A DNA stretch of 64,000 nt. Origin: Cypionkella sp. Its GTDB lineage: Bacteria; Pseudomonadota; Alphaproteobacteria; Rhodobacterales; Rhodobacteraceae. A program made the position numbers and the translations under genes. The stretch covers positions 1-64,000 of the forward strand of contig NZ_JAQGKQ010000015.1 of NCBI RefSeq assembly GCF_028290025.1, in the 5' to 3' direction. Below, in pieces: positions 1-9,100 of this stretch. The notes under the pieces were generated by a model. The model saw only the letters and a list, made by a program, of their open reading frames with translations, was not told the origin of the DNA and searched no databases. Every line of letters begins with the position of its first letter. Within the stretch, counting starts at the first letter, position 1.

Positions 1-2
1 TC

Positions 3-413
3 AACAGCCCTGGCGGCGTTGTGACCGCTGGTTTGTCGATCTACGACACAATGCAATACATTCGCCCAAAGGTTTCGACACTTGTGATTGGCCAAGCGGC
101 ATCAATGGGTTCGCTTTTGCTGCAAGCTGGTGAAAAAGGTATGCGGTTCTCGCTGCCAAACAGCCGCGTCATGGTTCACCAACCGTCTGGCGGGTATCAG
201 GGCATGGCCACCGACATCATGATCCACGCCCGTGAAACCGAAAAACTGAAGCGTCGACTCAACGAAATCTACTCCAAGCACACCGGCAACAGCTACGAAG
301 CCGTTGAGGCTGCGTTGGAGCGGGACAATTTCATGTCCGCCGAAGACGCTAAGGCTTGGGGCTTGATCGACGAAATTCTCGAAAACCGCAGCAAGGTTGA
401 CGAGGTGAAGTAA
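3..413 (+). CDS. clpP: ATP-dependent Clp protease proteolytic subunit, 5' end cut by window
   Basis: This is the C-terminal two thirds of ClpP, the serine peptidase of the ClpXP and ClpAP degradation machines in the cytoplasm. The reading frame is open from base 3 ([17 protein letters not shown]), so the true start lies upstream of the window. The catalytic triad is visible: Ser in GQAASMGS, His in VMVHQPSGG and Asp in AWGLIDEIL. About 136 residues of the usual 200 or so are present. clpX follows 120 bp downstream in the same direction, the usual arrangement, so the two are probably expressed together or from adjacent promoters. An internal GTG at 21 is not a real start. Identity is secure. 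Confidence 0.96.
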   Translation, partial: NSPGGVVTAGLSIYDTMQYIRPKVSTLVIGQAASMGSLLLQAGEKGMRFSLPNSRVMVHQPSGGYQGMATDIMIHARETEKLKRRLNEIYSKHTGNSYEAVEAALERDNFMSAEDAKAWGLIDEILENRSKVDEVK

Positions 414-420
414 GCAAGTT

Positions 421-453
421 GCCGCCGGTCTGGGCCCGATCTGGCCCGGCGGC
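421..453 (+). terminator. GC-rich hairpin between clpP and clpX
   Basis: GCCGCC at 421-426 can pair with GGCGGC at 448-453, directly after the clpP stop. There is no long T-run after it, so it may only attenuate transcription or stabilise the clpP transcript end rather than terminate it. Confidence 0.35.
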
Positions 454-533
454 ACTTTCGGATTGTGGAGGTTTGGGCCTTGGCCTACACTTCATTCAAA
501 CGCCCTTAGCGGGCGCAGGGCTAGAGGATACCC

Positions 534-1799
534 ATGGCTAACAATTCCGGCAGCGACAGCAAGAACACGCTCTATTGTTCCTTTTGCGGCAAAAGCCAAC
601 ACGAGGTCCGCAAGCTGATCGCCGGCCCGACGGTTTTCATCTGTGATGAATGTGTCGAGCTGTGTATGGACATCATCCGCGAGGAAACCAAAACCACGGG
701 GCTGAAGACGACCGACGGCGTGCCAACGCCGCGCGATATTTGCAAGGTATTGGACGATTATGTCATCGGCCAAATCCACGCCAAGCGTGTGCTCTCGGTT
801 GCGGTGCACAACCACTACAAGCGGCTGAACCACGCTTCCAAAACTGACATTGAACTGTCGAAATCAAACATCCTGCTGATCGGCCCGACCGGTTGCGGCA
901 AGACGTTGCTGGCGCAAACTTTGGCCCGCATATTGGATGTGCCGTTTACCATGGCGGATGCGACGACCTTAACCGAAGCAGGCTATGTCGGTGAAGATGT
1001 TGAAAACATCATCCTGAAACTGCTGCAAGCTTCGGAATACAATGTTGAACGTGCGCAACGCGGCATCGTCTATATCGACGAAGTTGATAAGATCACCCGC
1101 AAGTCGGACAACCCTTCGATCACCCGTGACGTCTCGGGTGAGGGCGTGCAGCAAGCCCTGCTGAAGATCATGGAAGGCACCGTGGCATCTGTGCCGCCGC
1201 AAGGTGGCCGCAAGCATCCGCAGCAAGAATTCCTGCAAGTCGATACCACCAACATCCTGTTCATCTGTGGCGGTGCGTTCTCGGGGCTTGAGAAAATCAT
1301 CGCGCAACGCGGCAAAGGCTCGGCCATCGGCTTTGGTGCTGCGGTGAAAGACCCGGAAGATCGTGGCGCGGGCGAGTTGTTCCAAGAGCTTGAGCCGGAA
1401 GACCTTTTGAAATTTGGTCTGATCCCGGAATTTGTGGGTCGTTTGCCAGTGATTGCCACCCTGACGGACCTTGACGAAGGCGCGTTGATCACAATCTTGA
1501 CCGAGCCGAAGAACGCTTTGGTCAAGCAGTATCAACGTTTGTTCGACATTGAAGGCACCAAACTGACCTTCACGCCGGATGCTCTGGTTGCGATCGCCAA
1601 ACGCGCCATCAAGCGCAAAACCGGCGCGCGTGGCCTGCGCTCGATCATGGAAAGCATCTTGCTCAACACCATGTTTGAACTGCCCGGCATGGATGATGTC
1701 GAAGAAGTCGTGGTGAACGAAGAAGCCGTCACCAACAACGCGGCTCCGCTTTTGGTGCACACCGATGCGAAGAAAAAAGAACCCGCGACCGCCAGCTAA
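534..1799 (+). CDS. clpX: ATP-dependent Clp protease ATP-binding subunit ClpX
   Basis: ClpX is the hexameric AAA+ unfoldase that recognises substrates and feeds them to ClpP. At 421 aa it has the normal family length. The N-terminal zinc-binding domain is seen as [10 protein letters not shown] followed by [10 protein letters not shown]. The AAA+ module shows Walker A GPTGCGKT, the pore-loop GYVGEDVE, Walker [10 protein letters not shown] and the sensor-2 motif [13 protein letters not shown] matches the loop that docks on ClpP. The ATG at 534 is chosen because the zinc-finger domain starts right after it. A strong hairpin terminator follows the stop. Nothing is unusual. Confidence 0.98.
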   Translation: MANNSGSDSKNTLYCSFCGKSQHEVRKLIAGPTVFICDECVELCMDIIREETKTTGLKTTDGVPTPRDICKVLDDYVIGQIHAKRVLSVAVHNHYKRLNHASKTDIELSKSNILLIGPTGCGKTLLAQTLARILDVPFTMADATTLTEAGYVGEDVENIILKLLQASEYNVERAQRGIVYIDEVDKITRKSDNPSITRDVSGEGVQQALLKIMEGTVASVPPQGGRKHPQQEFLQVDTTNILFICGGAFSGLEKIIAQRGKGSAIGFGAAVKDPEDRGAGELFQELEPEDLLKFGLIPEFVGRLPVIATLTDLDEGALITILTEPKNALVKQYQRLFDIEGTKLTFTPDALVAIAKRAIKRKTGARGLRSIMESILLNTMFELPGMDDVEEVVVNEEAVTNNAAPLLVHTDAKKKEPATAS

Positions 1800-1817
1800 G
1801 GCGTTTCAAATAATGAT

Positions 1818-1848
1818 GAAAAAGGCGGGTCATCGGCTCGCCTTTTTC
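1818..1848 (+). terminator. Rho-independent terminator of clpX
   Basis: There is a perfect 10-bp stem, GAAAAAGGCG at 1818-1827 with CGCCTTTTTC at 1839-1848, and an 11-nt loop. The right arm supplies the T-run. It lies 18 bp after the clpX stop and upstream of the next gene's start at 1885, so that gene is expected to have its own promoter or to rely on read-through. Confidence 0.88.
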
Positions 1849-1884
1849 ATTGCAAGCCCCCGGGTTCTGCCCAATCATCCCGCC

Positions 1885-3642
1885 ATGCAACGCATTGACC
1901 TCCTCCCCGAACCCGACTTGCCGAAGGGCGCTGATCTGCTCGCTGAAGGCCGTGATTTGGCCGCCATCTGGCAAACTGGCCCCTCGGCCTTCCTCACGCA
2001 CTACGCCACGCCCTCCGAACTTGACTACAAACGTGATGCGATGGCGCAGGGCAGGGTGATGCAGCACGCCCAGATCGGTTACCGCGACCCCGCCAAAAGC
2101 ATCCGCGCCTATCACGACATTTGGGCGGCCTGTGACGCTCAAGGCACCCGCCTAGACCGCTACGGCCTCTGCCTCGACTGGTCGATGGCGCTCCCCCGCG
2201 CGATCCGAGCGAAAGCCCAACGCGGCACCGGGATGATTCTGCCTCGCGTCGAAGATTTTATTGCCCTCGCCAACGCCGCCCCCGTCGCCGCACATTTTGG
2301 AGATTTCGTGCTGGGCTTTCCCGCAGCACTTGAGAACACACAAGCTGCCCTGACCGCCGGAGCCACCGCCATTGGCAACCTAGGCCAATACTTCACCTTC
2401 CGCGTTCCCGGACATGACGATGATATCGAAGCCACCAAAGCCACCGTCATAGCCCTCGGCCTGATCGCTGCCCAAACCATCCCGGTTCTGATCCACTCCA
2501 ATATTGACGACGGGTTCGCTGCCCAATTCACCGACCTAGCCAATGCCTTGGGGATGATTCTGGTGGAACGGGATATCGCCGCGCTGATCGGCGCGCCTAT
2601 CGGCCACGCCTTTGGCCACCACTTCTCCGATCCGCTGGCCCGCCTCGCCTTCCAACATGCGCTCGCCCTTGAGGGCGCGTCTCCCGGCACGATGATCTAT
2701 GGCAACACCACCTCTTACCGAGGCGCGCCGTCGAAAAACTGGGCAGCACTTTCCGCCTACTTGATGGTCGATGCTTTGGGTCAACGCCTGCACCCGAGCG
2801 GCCATGCCATCAACCCGGTCCCCGTCACCGAAAACCAACGCATCCCTGAGATTGACGAAGTCATCGAGGCGCAACTGTTCGCAGGTCGTTTGATTGAGCT
2901 GTCCGACACATGGCAACCGCTGATAGACCCCGTCACGGTCGCAAGCCTAAGCCAAACTCTCCGCCAAGGTGCCCAGACTTTCCGCCAAAACCTGTGGCAC
3001 GGTCTTATTGAAGCTGGCCTTGACACCAAGGACGCCTTCGAATGCCTGCTCTCGCTGCGCCGCATGGGCGGTCGCCGGATTGAGGCCGCGTACGGCGCGG
3101 GCATCCTGAACCCCCGCGCGATGGGCGGCCGAACGCCTGTCGTCCCCGCCACCATCCTTTCAGAAATTGCTCATCTCGCGAAAGCGGCGCTGGGCCCGAA
3201 TCCGCCTCGCATTGAAAACCTGAACATCCTTGTAGCGACTTCAGACGTTCACGAGCACGGTAAAATGCTGATCGACGAGATGCTGAACCAGATCGGAGCC
3301 ACCGCCATTGACGGCGGAACCTCGACTGATCCCGACAAAATCATCCAGCAAACTCTGGCGCACACTCCTGACGCAATTGCGATTTCCACCTATAACGGTG
3401 TTGCCCTCAGTTACTACCAAGCCCTGCGCCACGGTCTTGCCAAACACGGGCTGACCACTCCCATTCTGATCGGCGGTCGGCTGAACCAGATCCCCGAAGG
3501 CTCAAACTCGTCGCTGCCGCAAGACGTCGGCGATCAGTTGGCAGATGAGGGCGCGCTGGTCTGCCGCGATGCCGCCGACCTTCTGCCGATCCTGCAACAA
3601 ATTGCTGGCCGCAAAGCCGCCGCAGCCAAATCTGCCCCCTAG
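1885..3642 (+). CDS. Cobalamin-binding protein with glutamate-mutase-E-like barrel
   Basis: This 585-aa protein has two parts. Residues about 447-585 form a B12-binding fold with the DxHxxG signature (DVHEHG at 454-459), in which His456 would be the lower axial cobalt ligand. Residues about 100-420 resemble, by my reading, the TIM-barrel of methylaspartate (glutamate) mutase epsilon subunit: a segment beginning GFPAALENTQAAL, IHSNIDDGF, and MIYGNTTSYRG. In GlmES the two parts are separate chains; here they would be fused, barrel first. The actual reaction is unknown; a carbon-skeleton isomerase is an inference. The ATG at 1885 is chosen because an upstream in-frame ATG at 1765 lies inside clpX and before its terminator. 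NDUFA12 follows after 51 bp. Confidence 0.7.
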   Translation: MQRIDLLPEPDLPKGADLLAEGRDLAAIWQTGPSAFLTHYATPSELDYKRDAMAQGRVMQHAQIGYRDPAKSIRAYHDIWAACDAQGTRLDRYGLCLDWSMALPRAIRAKAQRGTGMILPRVEDFIALANAAPVAAHFGDFVLGFPAALENTQAALTAGATAIGNLGQYFTFRVPGHDDDIEATKATVIALGLIAAQTIPVLIHSNIDDGFAAQFTDLANALGMILVERDIAALIGAPIGHAFGHHFSDPLARLAFQHALALEGASPGTMIYGNTTSYRGAPSKNWAALSAYLMVDALGQRLHPSGHAINPVPVTENQRIPEIDEVIEAQLFAGRLIELSDTWQPLIDPVTVASLSQTLRQGAQTFRQNLWHGLIEAGLDTKDAFECLLSLRRMGGRRIEAAYGAGILNPRAMGGRTPVVPATILSEIAHLAKAALGPNPPRIENLNILVATSDVHEHGKMLIDEMLNQIGATAIDGGTSTDPDKIIQQTLAHTPDAIAISTYNGVALSYYQALRHGLAKHGLTTPILIGGRLNQIPEGSNSSLPQDVGDQLADEGALVCRDAADLLPILQQIAGRKAAAAKSAP

Positions 3643-3693
3643 ACCTTTGCGGCCCTTTCGGCCATATCAGACAAAACCCCTTCGGAGTCCCCA

Positions 3694-4068
3694 ATGTATT
3701 TTCTCAAGCGAATGCTGACATGGTGGAACAGTCAAACCCTTGGCACCCAGATCTATACGGCTCGCAAAGGCCAAAAGGTTGGCGAGGATGAGCAGGGCAA
3801 TATTTTCTATCAAACCGCCGATACCAAGCGCCGTTGGGTGATTTACAATGGCGAGTCTGAGGCGAGCCGGGTTTCGCCCGATTGGTTCGGTTGGCTGCAT
3901 TTCACTTGGGATGATCCGCCGACCAAAGCGCCGCTGAAGCACAAAGCGTGGGAGCAGCCGCATCAGGAAAACCTGACTGGCACCCCCTCGGCCTATGCGC
4001 CTCCGGGTTCGATCCGCGCAAGCGCGCCGGTGCTACGTACAGATTATGAGGCATGGCGGCCCGAATAA
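3694..4068 (+). CDS. NDUFA12-type NADH:ubiquinone oxidoreductase accessory subunit
   Basis: This is the 124-aa bacterial homologue of complex I subunit NDUFA12 (B17.2), a supernumerary subunit on the matrix or cytoplasmic arm, kept in alphaproteobacteria. The family pattern is visible: [17 protein letters not shown], a core of YYQ-type residues ([17 protein letters not shown]), PDWFGWLHF and the tail TDYEAWRPE. The nuo operon is not in this window, which fits its usual unlinked position. A CGGAG sequence precedes the ATG. MlaD and DUF2155 genes follow in the same direction at 31 bp and then in overlap, a triplet I recognise from related genomes. Confidence 0.9.
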   Translation: MYFLKRMLTWWNSQTLGTQIYTARKGQKVGEDEQGNIFYQTADTKRRWVIYNGESEASRVSPDWFGWLHFTWDDPPTKAPLKHKAWEQPHQENLTGTPSAYAPPGSIRASAPVLRTDYEAWRPE

Positions 4069-4099
4069 GGCAGCCCAAACAATAGCCGAGACCAAATAA

Positions 4100-4594
4100 A
4101 TGTCAGAAAATCGCGCAGAAATCGTTGCCGGGGCTGCGGTGCTTGCCGCCGCTATCGGCTTTTTGTTCTACGCCATGGGCGGCAGCAGCCTGTCGGCAGC
4201 CGCTGGAACCTACCCGCTAAAAGCCTCGTTCCGCTCGGTCGATGGTATCACGCCGGGATCGGATGTGCGGCTTGCCGGCGTCAAAGTTGGCAGCATTACG
4301 TCGCTGACGCTAAACCCGGAAACCTTCTTTGCCGATGCCAGCATCGCCATCGACAGCAAAATCCAGCTGCCGACCGATACCGCAATCCTGATCTCATCCG
4401 AAGGTCTGCTTGGCGGCAACTTCGTTGAACTCTTGCCGGGGGGCGCGGTGGATGTGCTGGCTCCGGGTGATGAGATTGAAGACACTCAGGGCTCGGTCAG
4501 TCTGATTTCGCTGCTGATGAAGTTTGTATCCAGCGGATCATCAGACAAGCCCGCCGATCCTGCAACAGCAACCCCGGCTCCGGTAACCCCATGA
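4100..4594 (+). CDS. mlaD: MlaD family outer-membrane lipid asymmetry protein
   Basis: MlaD is the periplasmic MCE-domain component of the Mla phospholipid transporter, anchored in the inner membrane. The 164-aa protein has one N-terminal membrane segment (AAVLAAAIGFLFYAMG, about residues 12-27). One MCE domain follows at about residues 38-115, with FRSVDGITPGSDVRLAGVKVG and the ending GGNFVELLPGG. The C-terminus is a low-complexity P/A-rich tail. It overlaps the next gene by 4 bp (ATGA). The ATPase and permease of an Mla system lie about 56 kb away in this window (60618-62155). It may serve that complex, which is inference. Confidence 0.9.
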   Translation: MSENRAEIVAGAAVLAAAIGFLFYAMGGSSLSAAAGTYPLKASFRSVDGITPGSDVRLAGVKVGSITSLTLNPETFFADASIAIDSKIQLPTDTAILISSEGLLGGNFVELLPGGAVDVLAPGDEIEDTQGSVSLISLLMKFVSSGSSDKPADPATATPAPVTP

Positions 4595-5043
4595 TCCGCT
4601 TGGCGATTTGTCTTAGCTTGCTGGCCGCGATGGCCAGCGCGCAGGAAGTCGCCGAGGCCCCGGGTGCCAAGCTGCGCCTGCTCGATAAGTTGACGGGCAA
4701 AGTCACCGATCTTGATCTGTCGAACGGGCAGTCGCAAACCGTTGGCCGTCTCACGGTGCAGATGGATGGTTGCCGTTATTACCCCGAAAGCCCCGCCGCC
4801 GAGGCTTTTGCGCATCTGACAATCCTTGATGCTCAAGTGCCGGACCCTGTCTTTAACGGCTGGATGACGGCGACCAGCCCGGCTTTATCTGCACTGGATA
4901 ATGCGCGCTATGATGTCTGGGTTTTGCGCTGCGATGTGCCCGACGTGGTGCTGCCCGATGTCGAAGATCCGCCCGAGGATACCCCCGGCGAGGGTCAAGA
5001 CCCCGAGGTGCCGTCTGATACCACCGATGATGGCAACGGCTGA
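4591..5043 (+). CDS. DUF2155 domain-containing exported protein
   Basis: This 150-aa protein carries a clear signal peptide (MIRLAICLSLLAAMASA, cleavage before QE). The DUF2155 core follows: LRLLDKLTGKVTDL, then a VGRLTVQMDGCRYYPES segment, an F-NGWM motif and DVWVLRC. The two cysteines could form a disulfide. The C-terminal 25 residues are acidic and proline-rich. Function is unknown for the family. It is translationally coupled to mlaD by an ATGA overlap, and its last 49 bp are antisense to the 3' end of aat. A cell-envelope role is inferred from the signal peptide and the mlaD coupling. Confidence 0.85.
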   Translation: MIRLAICLSLLAAMASAQEVAEAPGAKLRLLDKLTGKVTDLDLSNGQSQTVGRLTVQMDGCRYYPESPAAEAFAHLTILDAQVPDPVFNGWMTATSPALSALDNARYDVWVLRCDVPDVVLPDVEDPPEDTPGEGQDPEVPSDTTDDGNG

Positions 5044-5636
5044 TAACCTTCCGGGGTGAAGCTGGCTTGCGTTTGAACCGCTTTCGCAAGACGGCGCTGA
5101 TACTCGGCGCGGCTGATTTCGACAGCGCCAAGCGATGCCAAATGCGACGTTAGAAACTGCGTATCAAACAGCTGAAACCCACCCGCCCGCAACCGATGCG
5201 TCAGATATGCCAGCGCGGTTTTTGAGGCATTGGTTTGGCGCGAGAACATGCTTTCGCCGAAAAACGCCGCCCCCAATGTGACGCCATACACTCCGCCGAT
5301 CAGCGTCTTGCCCTGCCAGACCTCTAGGCTATGCGCAAAACCCATCTGGTGCAGCGCGGTGTAAAGCCCGGTGATTTCCGCATTTATCCAGGTTTCTGGC
5401 CGATCCGCGCAACCCTCGACCACCTGCCCAAACGCCTCATCGACGCTGATCCGGTAATCCGCTGTCAGGATATGCTTGGCGAGTGAGCGCGAGATATGAA
5501 ACCCGTCCAGCGGAAAAACCCCGCGCCGCTTCGGATCAACCCAATGGATTTCGGGATCATCCCGGCTTTCCGCCATTGGAAATATCCCGATTGCATAGGC
5601 GCGCAGCAGGATTTCAGGGGTTAGGATCTGGGTCAT
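4995..5636 (-). CDS. aat: Leucyl/phenylalanyl-tRNA--protein transferase
   Basis: Aat adds Leu or Phe from aminoacyl-tRNA to N-terminal Arg/Lys of proteins, creating N-degrons that ClpS hands to ClpAP. At 213 aa the length is typical. Family motifs are AYAIGIFPMAES, the PKRRGVFPLDGFHISRSL block, WINAEITGLYTALHQMGFAHSLEVW, GGVYGVTLGAAFFGESMF and FQLFDTQFLTSHLASLGA. The gene is convergent with DUF2155 and the coding regions overlap by 49 bp, so the Aat tail is encoded opposite the acidic DUF2155 tail. Its promoter lies in the 77-bp gap that also contains the accC terminator. Confidence 0.95.
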   Translation of the reverse strand: MTQILTPEILLRAYAIGIFPMAESRDDPEIHWVDPKRRGVFPLDGFHISRSLAKHILTADYRISVDEAFGQVVEGCADRPETWINAEITGLYTALHQMGFAHSLEVWQGKTLIGGVYGVTLGAAFFGESMFSRQTNASKTALAYLTHRLRAGGFQLFDTQFLTSHLASLGAVEISRAEYQRRLAKAVQTQASFTPEGYQPLPSSVVSDGTSGS

Positions 5637-5685
5637 AAATCGGTTTGGCTCTGCTGATGAAGGGCGATCCTAGCCGAAACTTCGT

Positions 5686-5709
5686 AAAGGGCGCCCGAAA
5701 GCGCCCTTT
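5686..5709 (-). terminator. Terminator of accBC
   Basis: There is a perfect 9-bp stem, AAAGGGCGC at 5686-5694 with GCGCCCTTT at 5701-5709, and a 6-nt loop. It is placed 5 bp after the accC stop on the minus strand and just before the aat start region. The left arm gives T residues on the minus-strand transcript. Confidence 0.75.
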
Positions 5710-5713
5710 GATC

Positions 5714-7063
5714 CTATTGCCCGAAGGTCGCTTCCAGCCAATTCTCCAGCCAGTGAATGCCATACTCACCATTCTGGATATCCGGCTCGGCGAGCAGCAT
5801 ATCAAACAGCGGCACCGTGGTCTCAATCCCGTCAATGATCAACTCACCCAACGCCCGCTTCAAGCGTGCCAGCGCCTCTGGCCGGTCCCGGCCATGCACG
5901 ATCAGCTTGCCGATCAAGCTGTCATAAAACGGTGGGATCGAGTAGCCGCCATACAAAGCCGAATCCATCCGTACGCCCAAACCGCCGGGGGCATGGAATA
6001 CCTTGACCTTACCCGGGCGCGGCGCGAAATCGGGCAGCCGTTCGGCGTTGATCCGAACCTCAATCGCGTGGCCGTTGATCTCCAGCTCATCCTGCGTGAA
6101 GGACATCTCCATCCCAGCCGCGACCCGGATTTGTTCGCGCACGAGGTCAACACCGAAAATCGCCTCGGTGACCGGATGTTCCACCTGAAGCCGGGTGTTC
6201 ATCTCGATGAAGAAGAATTCGCCATCCTCATACAGAAACTCGATGGTGCCAGCGCCGATATAGTTGATCTTGGCGACCGCATCGGCGCAAACCTTGCCAA
6301 TCCGCGCACGCATTTCCGGCGTGATGCAGGGACCGGGGGCTTCCTCGAACACCTTCTGGTGGCGACGTTGCAACGAGCAATCCCGTTCACCCAGATGCAC
6401 GGCGCGACCTTTGCCGTCGCCGAACACCTGAATCTCAATGTGGCGCGGCTTTTGCAGATACTTCTCAATGTAAACTTCGTCGTTGCCAAATGCCGCTTTA
6501 GACTCTGACCGCGCGGTGCGGAAAGCGATCTCAAGTTCTTCAGCGTTTTTCGCGACCTTCATCCCACGGCCACCACCACCCGCAGTCGCCTTGATGATGA
6601 CCGGAAAGCCGATGCCCGCCGCCACGCCAATCGCGGTTTCATAGTCTGGCACGCCGCCATCCGAGCCGGGAACCACGGGAATGCCTAAGTCTTTCGCGGT
6701 AATTTTGGCGGTGATCTTGTCACCCATGATGCGGATATGCTCAGGCCGCGGGCCGATAAAGGTGATGCCATGATCTTCCAACGCCTGCGCGAAGCTGGCA
6801 TTTTCAGACAGGAACCCATAGCCCGGATGCACCGCCTGCGCGCCGGTAATCTCACAAGCCGAGATGATAGCGGCTTTCGACAGGTAACTCGCCGAAGACG
6901 AAGCCGGACCGATACAGACACTTTCATCCGCCATCCGCACATGCATCGCATCAGCGTCGGCGGTGGAATGCACGGCGACCGATTTGATCCCCATCTCCTG
7001 GCAGGCGCGGATCACGCGGAGGGCGATCTCGCCCCGGTTGGCGATCAGGATTTTTTCAAACAT
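5714..7063 (-). CDS. accC: Acetyl-CoA carboxylase, biotin carboxylase subunit
   Basis: AccC carboxylates the biotin on AccB with bicarbonate and ATP, the first step of malonyl-CoA synthesis. At 449 aa it is the normal length. Visible blocks are the N-terminal [17 protein letters not shown], the ATP-grasp glycine loop [42 protein letters not shown] and the C-terminal [20 protein letters not shown]. accB lies immediately upstream with a 4-bp gap, so the two form an operon. A hairpin terminator follows. Confidence 0.98.
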   Translation of the reverse strand: MFEKILIANRGEIALRVIRACQEMGIKSVAVHSTADADAMHVRMADESVCIGPASSSASYLSKAAIISACEITGAQAVHPGYGFLSENASFAQALEDHGITFIGPRPEHIRIMGDKITAKITAKDLGIPVVPGSDGGVPDYETAIGVAAGIGFPVIIKATAGGGGRGMKVAKNAEELEIAFRTARSESKAAFGNDEVYIEKYLQKPRHIEIQVFGDGKGRAVHLGERDCSLQRRHQKVFEEAPGPCITPEMRARIGKVCADAVAKINYIGAGTIEFLYEDGEFFFIEMNTRLQVEHPVTEAIFGVDLVREQIRVAAGMEMSFTQDELEINGHAIEVRINAERLPDFAPRPGKVKVFHAPGGLGVRMDSALYGGYSIPPFYDSLIGKLIVHGRDRPEALARLKRALGELIIDGIETTVPLFDMLLAEPDIQNGEYGIHWLENWLEATFGQ

Positions 7064-7067
7064 CGGC

Positions 7068-7556
7068 TTACTCGATGATCATCAGCGGTGCGCCGTATTC
7101 GACAGAATTGCCGTCGGCGACAAGAATGCGTTTCACCGTGCCAGCCCGCTGCGCTGGAATGTGGTTCATGGTTTTCATCGCTTCGATGATCAGTACGGTC
7201 TGGCCCTCAGTCACCACCGAGCCGACGGTTACAAACGCCGGTGCGCCCGGTTCAGCTGACAAATAGCAAGTGCCGACCATCGGCGAGGTCAAAGCGCCCG
7301 GATGCTGGGCAGGGTCTTCGATCGCCGCTGGAGCAGCGGCCGGGACCGAACCTGCAACAGGCGCGGGTGCGGATTGCATCGCGGGCGCATTTGCCGCCAT
7401 TTGCACGATGTTGGACTGCTTGACGACGCGCACTTCAAGGCTGTCATCCTCGCCGTACTCGCGTTTTACCGACAACTCGGTCAGATCATTTTTGTTTAAA
7501 AGCTCTGCCAGAGCCGAGATAAACGCGACGTCCGCGTCGGAAGATTGTTTGCTCAT
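7068..7556 (-). CDS. accB: Acetyl-CoA carboxylase biotin carboxyl carrier protein
   Basis: AccB carries the biotin that AccC carboxylates and the carboxyltransferase uses. The 162-aa protein has an N-terminal region, an Ala/Pro-rich linker (about residues 50-80) and the biotinyl domain, with the biotin lysine in EAMKTMNHI. The ATG at 7556 ([10 protein letters not shown]) is preferred over an upstream in-frame start at 7628, because AGAGGA lies a proper distance before it and the extra upstream residues are not family-like. It is cotranscribed with accC. Its promoter shares the 227-bp divergent gap with preT. Confidence 0.96.
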   Translation of the reverse strand: MSKQSSDADVAFISALAELLNKNDLTELSVKREYGEDDSLEVRVVKQSNIVQMAANAPAMQSAPAPVAGSVPAAAPAAIEDPAQHPGALTSPMVGTCYLSAEPGAPAFVTVGSVVTEGQTVLIIEAMKTMNHIPAQRAGTVKRILVADGNSVEYGAPLMIIE

Positions 7557-7783
7557 GCGGTCCTCTTTGAGAGTCTTTTGGCGTCGTTGCTGCGCGCTGG
7601 ATGGGCCATATCCGCGCCTTGATCGCACACATATACATAAGCAATCGCCCAGAAAAAAGGCCCAACATCGGCCAAGGCTTTCCGATCGCTAAAAAACTGC
7701 CGCGCGCCATTATTTACCGTTTGATAAAAAAATTCAGCTATGGCAGCCTGAATGTAACAACTTAGCCAAAGGGAGGCCCTGCC

Positions 7784-9091
7784 TTGTCCAATAGCCCGTT
7801 GACCCCCGGCATCGTGCCTGATCGGTTGCCAAGCGCCGCTTACGCCCGGAATTTCGCCGATGTGCAGCCGGTGTTTGACAGGCACGAGGCGCGCGTTGCC
7901 GCGGATCGCTGTTACTTTTGTTTTGACGCGCCCTGCATGACGGCTTGCCCAACCAGCATCGACATTCCCTTGTTCATTCGCCAGATCTCGACTGGTACGG
8001 CAGAGGCAGCCGCCAAGACGATCTTTGCGCAAAATATCCTCGGCGGCATGTGCGCGCGGGTGTGTCCTACCGAGCAGTTGTGCGAGGAGGTCTGCGTGCG
8101 CGAAGTGGCCGAAGGCAAGCCGGTGGAAATCGGGCGTTTGCAGCGCTTTGCCACCGATACGCTGATGGCGAAAGGCGTACATCCATTCACGCGGGCGGCG
8201 CCCACTGGCAAAAAGGTGGCGGTGATTGGGGCAGGGCCAGCGGGACTTGCCTGCGCGCATCGGTTGGCGATGAAGGGGCATGAGGTCGTGATCTATGAGC
8301 GTCGGGCCAAGCCGGGTGGGCTGAATGAATATGGCATTGCGACCTATAAAACCCCAAATGATTTTGCGCAGGCAGAGGTGAATTGGCTGCTGAAAATCGG
8401 CGGTATTTCGGTGCTGACGGGGGTGGAGCTTGGTCGCGATGTCACGCTGCCGGATTTGCAATCGGAATATGACGCGGTGTTTCTGGGCATCGGTCTCGCC
8501 GGAGTGAACGCCTTGCGCGCGGCGGGTGAAGACCTGAGCGGCGTGCGCAATGCCGTTGATTTCATTGCAGAACTGCGGCAGTCCGATAAAATGGCGGTGC
8601 CAGTTGGGCGTGATGTGGTGGTGATTGGCGGCGGCATGACCGCGGTGGATGCGGCCGTGCAATCTAAGCTGCTCGGCGCAAATTCGGTGACGATGGTGTA
8701 TCGGCGCGGCAAGGATAAGATGAGCGCGTCGGAGTATGAGCAGGACCACGCCACCCAAAGCGGCGTGCGGATCATCTATAACGCCGCCCCGGTGCGGGTG
8801 CTGGGCGATACTGCGGTCGCGGGGGTGGAGTTCGCCTACACGGTTGAAGGCGCGGGCGGCTTGGAACTCAGCCAAGAAACCTTCACTTTGAACGCCGATC
8901 AGGTGTTGAAAGCCATCGGCCAGACGCTCGGGGCGGCTCCGCTGGCGAAAGACGGCAGCAAACTGGTGCTGCGGCAGGGCATGATCTGGGCGGGCGGCGA
9001 TTGTGCGGCGGGTGGCGAGGATCTGACGGTCACAGCAGTGGCCGAAGGGCGCGATGCGGCGGAAGCCATGCATCTTGCGCTGATGGCATAG
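7784..9091 (+). CDS. preT: Dihydropyrimidine dehydrogenase, NAD(P)H/FAD/Fe-S subunit
   Basis: PreT passes electrons from NAD(P)H through FAD and Fe-S clusters to PreA for reduction of uracil and thymine. The 435-aa protein matches GltD/PreT architecture. Cysteine-rich N-terminal segments (CYFCFDAPCMTACP, CARVCPTEQLCEEVC) would hold two 4Fe-4S clusters. Then come the FAD-binding AVIGAGPAGLACAH at about residue 145, the NAD(P)-binding VVVIGGGMTAVDAA and the C-terminal WAGGDCAAGG. Translation starts at TTG 7784, since GGGAGG at 7771-7776 is spaced correctly and no better start precedes the domain. preA follows after 9 bp. It is divergent from accB. Confidence 0.92.
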   Translation: MSNSPLTPGIVPDRLPSAAYARNFADVQPVFDRHEARVAADRCYFCFDAPCMTACPTSIDIPLFIRQISTGTAEAAAKTIFAQNILGGMCARVCPTEQLCEEVCVREVAEGKPVEIGRLQRFATDTLMAKGVHPFTRAAPTGKKVAVIGAGPAGLACAHRLAMKGHEVVIYERRAKPGGLNEYGIATYKTPNDFAQAEVNWLLKIGGISVLTGVELGRDVTLPDLQSEYDAVFLGIGLAGVNALRAAGEDLSGVRNAVDFIAELRQSDKMAVPVGRDVVVIGGGMTAVDAAVQSKLLGANSVTMVYRRGKDKMSASEYEQDHATQSGVRIIYNAAPVRVLGDTAVAGVEFAYTVEGAGGLELSQETFTLNADQVLKAIGQTLGAAPLAKDGSKLVLRQGMIWAGGDCAAGGEDLTVTAVAEGRDAAEAMHLALMA

Positions 9092-9100
9092 GGGAAAATC

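Noticed and set aside
1765-1884. Upstream extension of the cobalamin-binding protein
   Set aside because: It would begin inside clpX and cross the clpX terminator; the family-like sequence starts at the ATG at 1885.
5645-6508. 287-codon plus-strand frame
   Set aside because: Antisense to accC and running through the accBC terminator; no signal for a real gene.
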